Source: Blastococcus sp. Marseille-P5729 (lineage in GTDB: Bacteria; Actinomycetota; Actinomycetes; Mycobacteriales; Antricoccaceae). From it: DNA of 64,000 bases. The position numbers and the translations under genes are program-made. Below are positions 50,182 through 58,695 of this stretch, piece after piece; position 1 is the first letter of the stretch, and every line of letters starts with the position of its first letter. The stretch spans positions 1,557,192 to 1,621,191 of the forward strand of contig NZ_OMPO01000001.1 in the NCBI RefSeq assembly GCF_900292035.1, given 5' to 3'. Below the pieces are notes generated by a model. That model did no database searches and was not told the DNA's origin. It saw only the letters and a list, made by a program, of their open reading frames with translations.

Positions 50182-51149
50182 GAGCTGGCCCACCACTCGA
50201 CATAGCGGGCGGCCGCATCGGCCGTGGTCGGCAGCCCGTGCGTGCCGTCGTGCCAGGTGGAGGCCGGGTCCTGCAACGCGCTCAGCAATGCCTCGCTGAG
50301 CCGGCTGGGCTCATAGATGCGGACGGTGGACGGCGCCTGCTCGGCGATCTCGTGCGCGTAGGGCGACGACGCGACCAGCGGACGGCGTCCGGCGGCGATC
50401 CAGGAGCCGATCGATGCGGAGGCAGAGATGTGGGTGTGTGCCGCAAGCGGCACACCCGCAGATCTCAGCCTCGGAATCCATTGATTGGGTTCGATATAAC
50501 CGGTCAGGATGAAGGACCTGCCCATCGCCGCGGCCGTCACGCGGAGGGCGTCCACCAGCTGCTCGCATCCGGCGGAGGGTTGTCCCAACGCGACCAGGCC
50601 GACATCGGGCGGGAGCCCCACGAGCGCGTCGATCGCCTCGGCGTGCCCCTTGCCCGGATAGACGAACCCGCTAATCGTCACCTGCCGGTCCCCGTCGGGA
50701 CGCCGGTCGCGAGGCGACGGGTCGATCGCCAGCGGAATGACGACCGGCTCGGCGAGACTGCCCGTGGCGGCGAGCAGCCGTTGCTCGTGGCGGCTGCAGA
50801 CCACGACGCCGGCCGCCGCGTCGCTGATCGCCACGTAGGCCGCCGCGCGCGCCTGACGATGCTCGCCGTCCGAGGCCTGCGGCAGATCGTGCAGGGTGAG
50901 CGTGAGGCGGCGCCCGGCCGCGAGCGCGACGAGCCGCTGAGCCGCGGCTGCGGGGTCCCTGCCCCACAGGTGATCGGTCACGTGCAGGTGCGCGGGGCGC
51001 CCCGGCATGCGGTGCAGTGCGTGCTCGGCGCTGACGGCGTCACCGGTGCGCACCACCTCGGCCCCGGTGGCGTGGGCGATCGAGAGCGCCTGCTCGTTGA
51101 CGCCGTGCCGTTCGGTGCCAGGGACGACGTGGATGGGCAGCTCGCTCAC
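50178..51149 (-). CDS. glycosyltransferase, GT-B/GT4-like
   Basis: 323 residues, ATG overlapping the WcbI-like stop by 4 bp. HVVPGTERHGVNEQAL at the N-terminus, LHVTDHLWG and LTLHDLPQASDG in the acceptor domain, then VVCSRHEQRLL, VIPLAIDP, VTISGFVYPGKGHAEAIDAL and SASASIGSWIAAGRRPLVASS in the donor domain. Somewhat short for GT4. Order in a chain of three with WcbI suggests work on one glycan. Confidence 0.8.
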   Translation of the reverse strand: MSELPIHVVPGTERHGVNEQALSIAHATGAEVVRTGDAVSAEHALHRMPGRPAHLHVTDHLWGRDPAAAAQRLVALAAGRRLTLTLHDLPQASDGEHRQARAAAYVAISDAAAGVVVCSRHEQRLLAATGSLAEPVVIPLAIDPSPRDRRPDGDRQVTISGFVYPGKGHAEAIDALVGLPPDVGLVALGQPSAGCEQLVDALRVTAAAMGRSFILTGYIEPNQWIPRLRSAGVPLAAHTHISASASIGSWIAAGRRPLVASSPYAHEIAEQAPSTVRIYEPSRLSEALLSALQDPASTWHDGTHGLPTTADAAARYVEWWASS

Positions 51150-52060
51150 ACCAGGCCCATCCGTCGCATCCGGTCCCCATGCCGGGCGATTCCGGCCTCG
51201 ACAACCGGGTGGTTGTCGCCATACCAGGCTAGCTGGGCCTCGACGACCTCCTGCGCGGCCACCTGTCTGCCATTGACCACCCAGTGCGGTCCGCGCGGCT
51301 CGATCCCCAGTGCCTCGGCCACGGACGGTTCGACCGGGCTGATGATCGACGACAGCAGGATGTCGTCCGGTGCGGCGATGTCGCCGTCCAGCCCCAGCTC
51401 GGTCCGGATCCGGTTCGCCAACGCCGTCAGCATCCCGTTTCCGGGATGGTTGATCGTATGGAAGATGCCGGTGGACGGCGGATCGAGCAGGTCCGAGGCG
51501 CGCACTGTCCGGTGCGCCTCTTCGCGCGCGCGAAGCTCAGCAGCGCTCGTCTGCGCATGCTCGGCGATGCCTGCGATCTCACGTCTGGTCCCTCCGGTGG
51601 CGGCTTGTGCGAGGGTGCGCAGATCGTGGTACGGGACGACCGGTGGATCGTTGGCGCCGTCCCGCGGGTCACGGACCAGAGCCTGCCACGGCAGGGTGCC
51701 GCTGTAGAACAGTACGGGTATCCGGACGACCCGCGCGTGCGCGGGTAGCAGTGCCTGCAGCTGCTCGGTGCCGATCGGTAGGCCACGGTAGTCCTTGGCG
51801 ACCGGCTGCATCACCGCATACGCCGAACGACCCAGCAGATCGCGCAGGAAGGGCAGGTCATCGGCTTCGAGCTCGTGCACGGCCGGCAGCCGGACGCCCC
51901 GGTAGGGGGCATCGTCCGCGTCGAGCAGGATTCGCAATGCCTCGGCCTGACAGTTGCCGAGAACCACCAGCGGCGGCCGCTCGTCCTCGGGCCCGGCGAC
52001 CCCGTACAGCTCCCCGTAGTGCGCTCGACGGCCGGCATCGGCGTCACCTGCTGCGCTCAT
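51146..52060 (-). CDS. WcbI-family polysaccharide acetyltransferase-like protein
   Basis: 304 residues. The WcbI hallmark LVVLGNCQAEALRILL is near residue 30; later VVPYHDLRTLAQ and TGIFHTINHPGNGMLTALANRI match the rest of the domain. WcbI of Burkholderia capsule loci binds CoA/acetyl-CoA and is proposed to acetylate capsule sugar. Divergent from the glycosyltransferase at 52191 with 130 bp between. Confidence 0.85.
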   Translation of the reverse strand: MSAAGDADAGRRAHYGELYGVAGPEDERPPLVVLGNCQAEALRILLDADDAPYRGVRLPAVHELEADDLPFLRDLLGRSAYAVMQPVAKDYRGLPIGTEQLQALLPAHARVVRIPVLFYSGTLPWQALVRDPRDGANDPPVVPYHDLRTLAQAATGGTRREIAGIAEHAQTSAAELRAREEAHRTVRASDLLDPPSTGIFHTINHPGNGMLTALANRIRTELGLDGDIAAPDDILLSSIISPVEPSVAEALGIEPRGPHWVVNGRQVAAQEVVEAQLAWYGDNHPVVEAGIARHGDRMRRMGLV

Positions 52061-52082
52061 CCTGACCCCCTCGATTGGAAAA

Positions 52083-52111
52083 CCCGGCAGGGGGGTAATA
52101 CCCCGGCAGGG
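52083..52111. repeat. CCCGGCAGGG direct repeat in the divergent promoter region
   Basis: Two identical 10-bp copies (52083-52092 and 52102-52111), start to start 19 bp, with GGGG-TAATA-CCCC between them. Near two helical turns apart on one face of DNA, so a protein-binding site is possible. Confidence 0.4.
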
Positions 52112-52136
52112 TTTTGGTGAACCTTCGTGCAGGAAC

Positions 52137-52162
52137 AGTCAGGTCGCCGCGGCGACCTGACT
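52137..52162. promoter_or_regulatory. 26-bp perfect palindrome between divergent glycan operons
   Basis: The half-site AGTCAGGTCGCCG is followed immediately by its reverse complement, giving 13-bp arms with no loop. It lies between WcbI and the 52191 gene, 29 bp before the latter's start. No T-tract follows. It fits a dimeric regulator site or a hairpin in the mRNA leader. Confidence 0.7.
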
Positions 52163-52190
52163 CGCTGCGGCCTGAATGGAGGAGCGTCAG

Positions 52191-53201
52191 TTGATCCGAG
52201 TCGCATCGGTCCCGGCAGCACACCCGTTCGTGAGACACATCCAGCCCCCGGGGAGCGCGGGCTTTCTGACGCTGCCTGAGATCTTCCACGAGCCCGGTCG
52301 CTGGTGGCCGCCGCGCCGCCTGGACCCGCGCTGGCTGCGCGAGAATGCGGGCTCCTTCGACGTGCTGCACGCCCATTTCGGCTACGAATCGCTGTCGGTT
52401 GACGTCGTGCGCAGCGCCGTCCGCGCGCTTGCCGAGATCGGGCGGCCGCTGGTGGTGACGGTGCACGACCTGCAGAACCCGCATCTTCCGGACGACGCCG
52501 ACCACCTCGAGCAGGTCGGCGCACTCGTGCGCGCCGCGGCGGAGGTGACGACGCTGACCGCCGGGGCGGCCCGCGAGATCGCCGACCGCTGGGGCCGCGC
52601 TGCTCGGGTCCTGGCCCACCCCCACATCGTCCCGCTCGAGGACCTCCCCACCAAGCCTCCCGCCGGAGATCGGGTCGGTGTCCACCTCGGCGACCTGCGG
52701 CCGCGGGTAGCGATCGAACCGGTCAGCACCGAGCTGCGGTCCATCGGCTCGTTCGCCCCGGTCACCGTCGACGTGCAGACCGACGCGTGGGAGTCGGCCG
52801 ATGCGGCTACCCGCAACAACATCGAGTCCATCGGTGCCGATCAGCTACTGGTCCATGAACGGCTGCCGGACGACGAGCTGTACGACGCCGTACGGCGCAC
52901 CCGGGTCCAGGTGCTGCCCTACTGCCGCGGCACTCACTCCGGGTGGCTGGAGATGTGCCTGGATCTCGGGGTCGCGGTCGCCGTCCCGCGGATCGGCTAC
53001 CTGGCCCAGCAGCACCCGGACCACCCGTCGGTCGCCAGTTACGAGCTCGGCAGCCCGGGCTCGCTGACGGCCGCCGTCCGGTCGCTCATCGACGCGGAGC
53101 CCGAATGCGCCGGTTGGCGGGACTTCCGGCGTGCCCAGCGGCAGCGGCTCAGCAGCGAGTACGCCGCGGTCTACCGCTCCGCTCTGGCGGTCGCGGCATG
53201 A
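52191..53201 (+). CDS. glycosyltransferase, GT4-like
   Basis: 336 residues from the TTG at 52191, placed because GGAGGAG is 8 bp upstream; an in-frame ATG 15 bp earlier overlaps that ribosome site. FDVLHAHFGYESLSVDVV and LVVTVHDLQNPHLPD form the acceptor domain; VRRTRVQVLPYCRGTHSGWLEMCLDLGVAVAVPRIG is the donor domain (key THSGWLEMCLDLGV). First gene of a rightward run tied by ATGA/GTGA overlaps. Confidence 0.82.
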   Translation: MIRVASVPAAHPFVRHIQPPGSAGFLTLPEIFHEPGRWWPPRRLDPRWLRENAGSFDVLHAHFGYESLSVDVVRSAVRALAEIGRPLVVTVHDLQNPHLPDDADHLEQVGALVRAAAEVTTLTAGAAREIADRWGRAARVLAHPHIVPLEDLPTKPPAGDRVGVHLGDLRPRVAIEPVSTELRSIGSFAPVTVDVQTDAWESADAATRNNIESIGADQLLVHERLPDDELYDAVRRTRVQVLPYCRGTHSGWLEMCLDLGVAVAVPRIGYLAQQHPDHPSVASYELGSPGSLTAAVRSLIDAEPECAGWRDFRRAQRQRLSSEYAAVYRSALAVAA

Positions 53202-54268
53202 GGGTGGCAGTGATCGCGCCGCCGCGATTCCCGATCCGGGAGCCCTTCGGTGGTGGCCTGGAAGCCCAGGTCTGGAACAGCTGCCGCGCCCTTCGGGCAA
53301 GAGGGGTACACGTCGACCTGTACGGCGCGTCAGGGTCGGACTTCGCGGCCCCCGACCTGAGCTTCCCGTTGCCCGACTGGACTTCGTCGCCCTTACCGCC
53401 CACCGACGCCACCCTGCCGCCGTCCACCGTCCGCGCCCACGACCGGCTCATGACGGAGCTGCTCGACCAGCTCGCGGTCAACGAGCGCGGCTACGACCTG
53501 GTGCACAATCACTGCCTGTACCCCCAGCCGCTCGAGCGCGCAGCGGACCTGCCCATGCCGGTAGTGACGACGCTGCATACCCGGCCCATCCGCGAGCTCA
53601 CCGACGTCCTCGGGGCAGAGGCGGGAGCATTCGTCGCGGTGAGCGGCTATGTGAGAGACGCATGGTCGACGCTTCGGCCACGGCCGGCGGTCATTCACAA
53701 CGGTATCGATGTCGCTCGATGGACGTTGGGTAGCGGGGGCGATGATCTCGCCTGGTTCGGTCGGATAATCCCCGAGAAGGCGCCCCACCTTGCGTTGGAG
53801 GCGGCCCGGCTCGCTGGACGGCATCTGTTGATGGCCGGGCGGATCGGCGATGCCGACTACTTCGCCACCGAGGTGGCGCCTCGGCTCGGCCGGCACGCTA
53901 CCTACCTCGGTCCGCTGCGGCACGCAGAGCTCGCTCGGATGGTCGGCCGTTGCCGGGCCACGCTGGTAACCCCGACGCTGCCGGAGCCCTTCGGGCTGAT
54001 CGCGGCGGAATCAGCGGCGTGCGGGACACCGGTCATTGCCTTCGACGTCGGCGCGCTCGGCGAAGTCGTGATCGAGGGCATCACCGGGACGGTCGTGCCG
54101 GCCGGGGACATCACCGCGATGGCGGCGGCCGTCGGCCCGGTGGGGCGGCTCGACCGCGGACGAGCGAATCGAGCAGTACGTGGAAGATTCGGGATCGCGA
54201 CGATGACCGAGCGGTATCTGGCGCTGTACGACGGCCTGGTCTCGGCCCGCGAGCCCAGCAGCGCATGA
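53198..54268 (+). CDS. family 4 glycosyltransferase
   Basis: 356 residues, ATG overlapping the previous TGA. IAPPRFPIREPFGGGLEAQVW (GGG donor loop), LVHNHCLYPQPLERA, TTLHTRPIRELTD, AVSGYVRDAW, VIHNGIDVARWTLG, WFGRIIPEKAPHLALEAA and TPTLPEPFGLIAAESAACGTPVIAFDVG with the EX7E motif make a typical GT4. Similar enzymes extend lipid-linked chains in the cytoplasm. Confidence 0.9.
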   Translation: MRVAVIAPPRFPIREPFGGGLEAQVWNSCRALRARGVHVDLYGASGSDFAAPDLSFPLPDWTSSPLPPTDATLPPSTVRAHDRLMTELLDQLAVNERGYDLVHNHCLYPQPLERAADLPMPVVTTLHTRPIRELTDVLGAEAGAFVAVSGYVRDAWSTLRPRPAVIHNGIDVARWTLGSGGDDLAWFGRIIPEKAPHLALEAARLAGRHLLMAGRIGDADYFATEVAPRLGRHATYLGPLRHAELARMVGRCRATLVTPTLPEPFGLIAAESAACGTPVIAFDVGALGEVVIEGITGTVVPAGDITAMAAAVGPVGRLDRGRANRAVRGRFGIATMTERYLALYDGLVSAREPSSA

Positions 54269-55263
54269 GCGCTCGCACAGTGGTCGGCTACTACGCCCAC
54301 CACCAGGGGCGTGGCCACCTGTCCCGCGCCGAGGCGATCATCGCCCGGCTCGATGCCGACGTGACCGTCCTCAGCTCTGCCGAGTACGACGGCCCGGCCA
54401 GTTACGTCCCGCTCCCGCTCGACGAGGGGGCACCAGAGGACCGGCCTGATGCCGGCGGCGCGCTGCACTGGGCGCCGCTGGGCAGCAGCGGACTGCGGGC
54501 ACGGATGGCCCGGATCGTCACCTGGATCGAGCACGCCAGGCCGGCGGCGTTCGTCGTCGACGTATCGGTCGAGGTCGCCCTCCTGGCCCGGCTGTGCGGC
54601 GTCCCCACGGTGGTCGTCGCGATGCCGGGCGATCGATCGGACGGGCCACACCAGATGGCCTACCGCGCGGCCGACCGCATCGTCGCCGCGTGGCCGCGTG
54701 AGCTCTACGAGCCGGACTGGTTGCGCGAGCACGCCGGACGCACCGCCTACGTCGGCGGCATATCCCGGTTCGCCGGTCGGCCAGCGTTGCCGCTGGAAGC
54801 CGGCGACCCGAAGCGGGTGGTGGTGCTGGGCGGCCAGGGCGGCACCAGCATCACGCGGGCGGCCGTGGAGCGCGCGGCCGCCGGCACCCCCGGGTGGGAG
54901 TGGACTGCGCTGGGTGTCGCGGGCGCACCGTGGGTCACCGATCCGTTCGCCACGCTGTGCGCGGCGGACGTCGTCGTCGCAGCCGCCGGCCAGAGCTCGG
55001 TGGCAGACCTCGCCGTCGTACGCCGCCCCACCGTAGTGCTGTGCGAACGGCGGCCTTACGACGAGCAGCTGGCGACCGGGGCGGCGCTGGAGCGGGGCGG
55101 GCTGGCCACCGTGCTGCGCCAGTGGCCGGCTCCGGAGCAGTGGCCTGGGCTCCTCGAGGCGGCGATCCGGCAGGCGAGCGCCGACAGCAGCCGGTGGGAT
55201 CAATGGCGGACGGACGGGGCCGCGGAACGCGCCGCTGCCGCTATTCGCGAGGTCGTGCGGTGA
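54265..55263 (+). CDS. MurG/GT28-like glycosyltransferase
   Basis: 332 residues, ATG overlapping the previous stop. The N-terminal VVGYYAHHQGRGHLSRAEAI has the G-x-G-H-x-x-R motif of MurG/GT28-like enzymes; FVVDVSVEVALLARLCGVPTVVVAMPG follows; RVVVLGGQGGTS and the donor site ADVVVAAAGQSSVADLAVVRRPTVVLCERRPYDEQ (key GQSSVADL) complete it. Likely transfers a UDP-sugar to a lipid-linked or small acceptor. Confidence 0.85.
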   Translation: MSARTVVGYYAHHQGRGHLSRAEAIIARLDADVTVLSSAEYDGPASYVPLPLDEGAPEDRPDAGGALHWAPLGSSGLRARMARIVTWIEHARPAAFVVDVSVEVALLARLCGVPTVVVAMPGDRSDGPHQMAYRAADRIVAAWPRELYEPDWLREHAGRTAYVGGISRFAGRPALPLEAGDPKRVVVLGGQGGTSITRAAVERAAAGTPGWEWTALGVAGAPWVTDPFATLCAADVVVAAAGQSSVADLAVVRRPTVVLCERRPYDEQLATGAALERGGLATVLRQWPAPEQWPGLLEAAIRQASADSSRWDQWRTDGAAERAAAAIREVVR

Positions 55264-56051
55264 TCGCGGTCGTGACGCTCACGACGCGGGAGCGGCTGGC
55301 TCATCTGGCGCGGCAGCGCGAGGCGCTGCAGCGGTGGGCTCCGCACGCCCGGCATCTCCTCGTGGTGATGGATGATGCCGACATCGATCACCCGTGGGTG
55401 GTCCGGGTGTCCGAGAGCGGCCGGCTGCCGTTGGCGCTCGCGCGCAATCGCGGCGCAGCGGAGGCGATCGAGCGCGGCGCCGACGTCCTGGTCTTCCTCG
55501 ATGTGGACTGCATCCCCGGCTCCGACATGGTCGGGCGTTATGCCGACGCCGTCGTGCGGCACGACGCCCTGACCTGCGGGATGGTGACCTATCTGCCGCC
55601 CGCGCCACCCGGCGGCTATCGGCTCGATGCGCTGACGGCGGACCCGCATCCGGCACGGCCCGCGATGGCCGGCGAAGCACAGGCCTACGCCAGCGACGAC
55701 GAGTACCGGCTGGTCTGGGCGCTGGCGTTCGCGCCCAGCCCTGGCCGGTGGCGGCAGATCGGCGGGTTCTGCGAGGACTACCGAGGGTACGGCGGCGAGG
55801 GCACCGACTTCGGGGTCCGTGCGCGAGCCGCCGGCGTCCCGATGCTGTGGCTGGGGGGCGCGGACGCCTACCACCAGCACCATCCCGTCACCGACCCACC
55901 CTGGCAGCACCTTGGCGACATCGTGCGGAACGCTCGCCTGTTCCATTCGCGGTGGGGTGTCTGGCCGATGGACGGCTGGCTGCGTGCCTTCGCCGATGCC
56001 GGAGCGATCCGGTGGACCGACGACGAGATCGTGTTGCTGCCGGCTCGATAG
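55260..56051 (+). CDS. family 2 glycosyltransferase (galactosyltransferase-like)
   Basis: 263 residues from a GTG at 55260 overlapping the previous TGA. VVTLTTRERLAHLARQ, LPLALARNRGAAEAIERGADVLVFLDVDCIPGSD (DVD metal site) and GGFCEDYRGYGGEGTDFGVRARAAG with the acceptor-side acidic residues. Short, single domain. Fourth in the rightward run. Confidence 0.87.
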   Translation: MIAVVTLTTRERLAHLARQREALQRWAPHARHLLVVMDDADIDHPWVVRVSESGRLPLALARNRGAAEAIERGADVLVFLDVDCIPGSDMVGRYADAVVRHDALTCGMVTYLPPAPPGGYRLDALTADPHPARPAMAGEAQAYASDDEYRLVWALAFAPSPGRWRQIGGFCEDYRGYGGEGTDFGVRARAAGVPMLWLGGADAYHQHHPVTDPPWQHLGDIVRNARLFHSRWGVWPMDGWLRAFADAGAIRWTDDEIVLLPAR

Positions 56052-56061
56052 GGTGGTGCTC

Positions 56062-56748
56062 ATGGCCGCTCCGTATCGACCGCAACGGATCATTCTGGTC
56101 CGACACGGCGAGAGCGAAGGCAACATCAACGACCACATCTACGAGACGGTCCCCGATCACGCGCTGCACATGACCGAGCGCGGCCGACAGCAGGTGATCA
56201 CCGCCGGCCGCCGGCTTCGCGAGCTGATCGGCGGGGAAACGCTGCGCATGTGGGTGTCGCCGTACGTGCGCACCCAGGAATCGGCCGAGCTGCTCGACCT
56301 CGGCATCAGCCGCGAGGACTGGCGCATCGAACCGCGCCTCCGCGAGCAGGACTGGGCAAACTTCCAGGACCCGGTCAAGATCGCCGAGGAGAAACGACTG
56401 CGCAACGAGTACGGTCATTTCTGGTACCGCTTCACCCATGGCGAGTCCGGCTCGGACGTCTACGACCGCGTCTCGACCTTCTTGGAGTCATTGCACCGCA
56501 GCTTCGAGGACCCCGACATGGACCGCAATGTGGTCATCGTGACCCACGGCCTCACGATGCGGCTGTTCTGCATGCGTTGGTTTCGCTGGAGCGTCGAGTA
56601 CTTCGAGTCGATCTCCAACCCGGACAACGGTACGTTCGTCGTCCTCGCCAAGCAGCCCGACCAGCGTTACAAGCTGCTCGAGCCGTTCGAGCAGTGGGAC
56701 ACCTCCGTCGAGCCGACCGCCCGCGAACGCAACTCCTGGGAGGACTGA
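56062..56748 (+). CDS. histidine phosphatase (phosphoglycerate mutase-like)
   Basis: 228 residues. The catalytic site IILVRHGESEGNIND (His of RHG) and the second His in NVVIVTHGLTMRLFCMRWF are present, with SPYVRTQESAELL between. The C-terminal half is longer than in small phosphatases. In a glycan cluster it may remove phosphate from a sugar phosphate; glycolytic mutase activity is less likely. Stop and next start share a base (TGATG). Confidence 0.88.
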   Translation: MAAPYRPQRIILVRHGESEGNINDHIYETVPDHALHMTERGRQQVITAGRRLRELIGGETLRMWVSPYVRTQESAELLDLGISREDWRIEPRLREQDWANFQDPVKIAEEKRLRNEYGHFWYRFTHGESGSDVYDRVSTFLESLHRSFEDPDMDRNVVIVTHGLTMRLFCMRWFRWSVEYFESISNPDNGTFVVLAKQPDQRYKLLEPFEQWDTSVEPTARERNSWED

Positions 56749-57512
56749 TGGACCTCATCGCCGGCAGCCTGACCGGTCAGTCCGTCGCCATGACGCTCAT
56801 CGATGAGATGAGCAAGGGGTAGTTCGGCGAGCCGTCCCTGCTGCCGGGGTGGACACGCTCGCACGTCGTGGCGCACCTGATCGGCAACACCCTCGCCCAG
56901 ACCCGGCAGGTCGACTACGCGCTGCGCGGCGAGCTGGTCGAGGTCTATACCGGAGGTCAGGAGGCTCGGGCCGCTGACATCGAGGAGCGCGCCGTCCTCG
57001 CCCCTTCGGACTTGGTCGCGCAGCTCCGCGATGCCCATGCCAGCTGGGAAGCAGCGGTCGTGCGGCTCGACGCGTCGTCGATGGCGGCGCCGGTCGAGTA
57101 CCGGAGCGGAACGGTGGCAGACGTCGTCGCGGGACGGTGGATGGAATGCCTCGTGCACGCGGTCGACCTCGGCGTGCCGGCGTACACCTGCCGTGACTGG
57201 CCGTTCGACTTCTGCGACGTGCTGCTCGGGTATCTCCTGGTGCGGCTTCCAGCGGATCAGCGGGTTCGCCTGGAGGCGACCGACGCGCCGTACGACCAGA
57301 CGCTCGACGTCGCCGCCCGAAACTACGCAGATCCGGGGGTCGGAGCGCATAGTGCCCGCGAGATGCCAGATCTGCGTAGTTTCGTTCACCTGCGCGGCCG
57401 GATCTCAGATATCGCAGGGTTCTTGTCTGACCGAGGGCCGGCCGAGGCCCTCGAATCACTCGCCGACCCGCTCGGCGAGCTGAACCCCTACCCCCGCGGC
57501 TCCATCCGCTGA
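56748..57512 (+). pseudogene. maleylpyruvate isomerase/DinB-family gene with one internal TAG
   Basis: ATG at 56748 begins MDLIAGSLTGQSVAMTL; the frame meets TAG at 56820-56822 (codon 25) and continues open as FGEPSLLPGWTRSHVVAHLIGN for another 230 codons. GWTRxHVVAHLxGN is the conserved start of mycothiol-dependent maleylpyruvate isomerase N-domain proteins, so codons on both sides belong to one gene. Later LVHAVDLGVP and PLGELNPYP also fit. Either a single nonsense mutation, a sequencing error, or reinitiation downstream (the first ATG in frame is 56868, too late for the helix). Otherwise undamaged. Confidence 0.85.
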
Positions 57513-57521
57513 CCCATCTGC

Positions 57522-57568
57522 GGGGCTGTGGAGCACGCTAAGCGCCCATTATCGTGCTCCACTGCCCC
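57522..57568. terminator. hairpin after the maleylpyruvate isomerase-like gene
   Basis: GGGGCTGTGGAGCACG pairs with CGTGCTCCACTGCCCC (15 of 16 bp) around a 15-nt loop, 10 bp after the stop codon and before the convergent LysR gene. Strong stem, no long T-run. Confidence 0.75.
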
Positions 57569-57647
57569 GTAGAACGGGGTGGGCGCTATATCGACGTGCT
57601 GTTCCGGATCCGCGAGGCGTCACTGCCCCGCAGAACGGGGTGGGCGC
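57560..57647. repeat. two 27-bp direct repeats, each with a CCCCG-N5-CGGGG hairpin
   Basis: Copies at 57560-57586 and 57621-57647 differ at one base (GTAGAA versus GCAGAA in the loop) and are 61 bp apart. Each folds as CCCCG/CGGGG and the first shares bases with the neighbouring terminator stem. Located between convergent genes; a two-way terminator array or small repeat family. Confidence 0.75.
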
Positions 57648-57665
57648 AGTGGGTGGGCGGCGGGC

Positions 57666-58610
57666 TCATCGGGCGCCCGTGGCGACTGCCGCACGGTCGG
57701 ACGGCGCGAGCCAGGTCCGCGCAGGTTCGAGCAGGCCGCTGGGCAGCCGGCCGGCCGCGCCTAGCGGGGTGTGCGCAAGCAACGCGGTCGGCGTCGTACG
57801 TCGGGGCCATACCGCCCACCAGGCGAAGACCGGCGTCGGGTCGACGAGCTCGATCGAGCACATGCCATCCGGAAGGGCCATCTCGGCGCCGATGAAGGAC
57901 GGCGGCGCATTGCCCTCGGCAACCTTCGCCAACCAGTACTCGTATCCCATCGTGGCGCCCTCCTGGTCGATCTGGAGGTCGAACTCGCGTCCGAGCGCAA
58001 GGATGAGATCCTGCCATTCTCTTGGCGCACCGGCCATCGGGAACCAGGCGTCCGAGTCCTTGAGCTCGGCCAGGCGGACGGCGTCCCGGCCCGCCCAGGA
58101 GTGGTCCGCCCCCACGATGAGGTTCATCGGCTCCAGCATGGCAATCCGTCGGTGCAGATGCCGTGGCCACGGGTCGTCGGCGGCGGTGATGCTGCCGAAT
58201 GCCACGTCGGCCCGGCCGGATGCAACGAACTGCGCCGCGGATTGATCCGGCGGCCGGTACACCGGCAGCACGGCCACCCCGGCCTCCGCCGCAGCGCGAA
58301 GCCAGCTCATCGGGGTGACCTCGGCCATCATCGGATCGACCCGTAGTCGGCCCCCGCGATGGACGGCGAGATCGTCGATCTCGTGCAGAATCCTGATCGC
58401 GGCTGGCAGAAGCTCGCGTCCGGCGTTCGTCAGGACGATGCGGCGCCGGTCGGAACGGTCCACGAGTCGCGTGCCGAAGATCTGCTCGGCCCGCGCGATC
58501 CGCTTCGAGAGCGCCTGCTGCGTGATGTGCAGGTGCTCGGCCGCCCGGCCGAAGCTGCCGTGCGTCTCGATCTGGACTATCGCGCGAAGCAGCGCCGTGT
58601 CGAGGTCCAC
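57666..58610 (-). CDS. LysR-family transcriptional regulator
   Basis: 314 residues from the GTG at 58610 (a TTG six codons upstream is an alternative). N-terminal winged helix: LLRAIVQIETHGSFGRAAEHL, ITQQALSKRIARAEQIFGTRLVDR (recognition helix QQALSKRI). The effector domain follows with VLPVYRPPDQSAAQFV and DVAFGS. Divergent from the MMPL transporter with 85 bp between, so it probably controls that gene and itself. Effector unknown. Confidence 0.92.
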   Translation of the reverse strand: MDLDTALLRAIVQIETHGSFGRAAEHLHITQQALSKRIARAEQIFGTRLVDRSDRRRIVLTNAGRELLPAAIRILHEIDDLAVHRGGRLRVDPMMAEVTPMSWLRAAAEAGVAVLPVYRPPDQSAAQFVASGRADVAFGSITAADDPWPRHLHRRIAMLEPMNLIVGADHSWAGRDAVRLAELKDSDAWFPMAGAPREWQDLILALGREFDLQIDQEGATMGYEYWLAKVAEGNAPPSFIGAEMALPDGMCSIELVDPTPVFAWWAVWPRRTTPTALLAHTPLGAAGRLPSGLLEPARTWLAPSDRAAVATGAR

Positions 58611-58695
58611 GACCCCAGGGTCCCACAACCGCCGGTTGTCGTCGCGTCGCAGGAGTTGTTGGTTAACGGGCGGTCACCTGCACTGAACTGAGCCC

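Noticed and set aside
53902-55203. 433-codon minus-strand frame opposite the GT28-like gene
   Set aside because: Shadow composition, no motifs, and it crosses two well-supported plus-strand genes.
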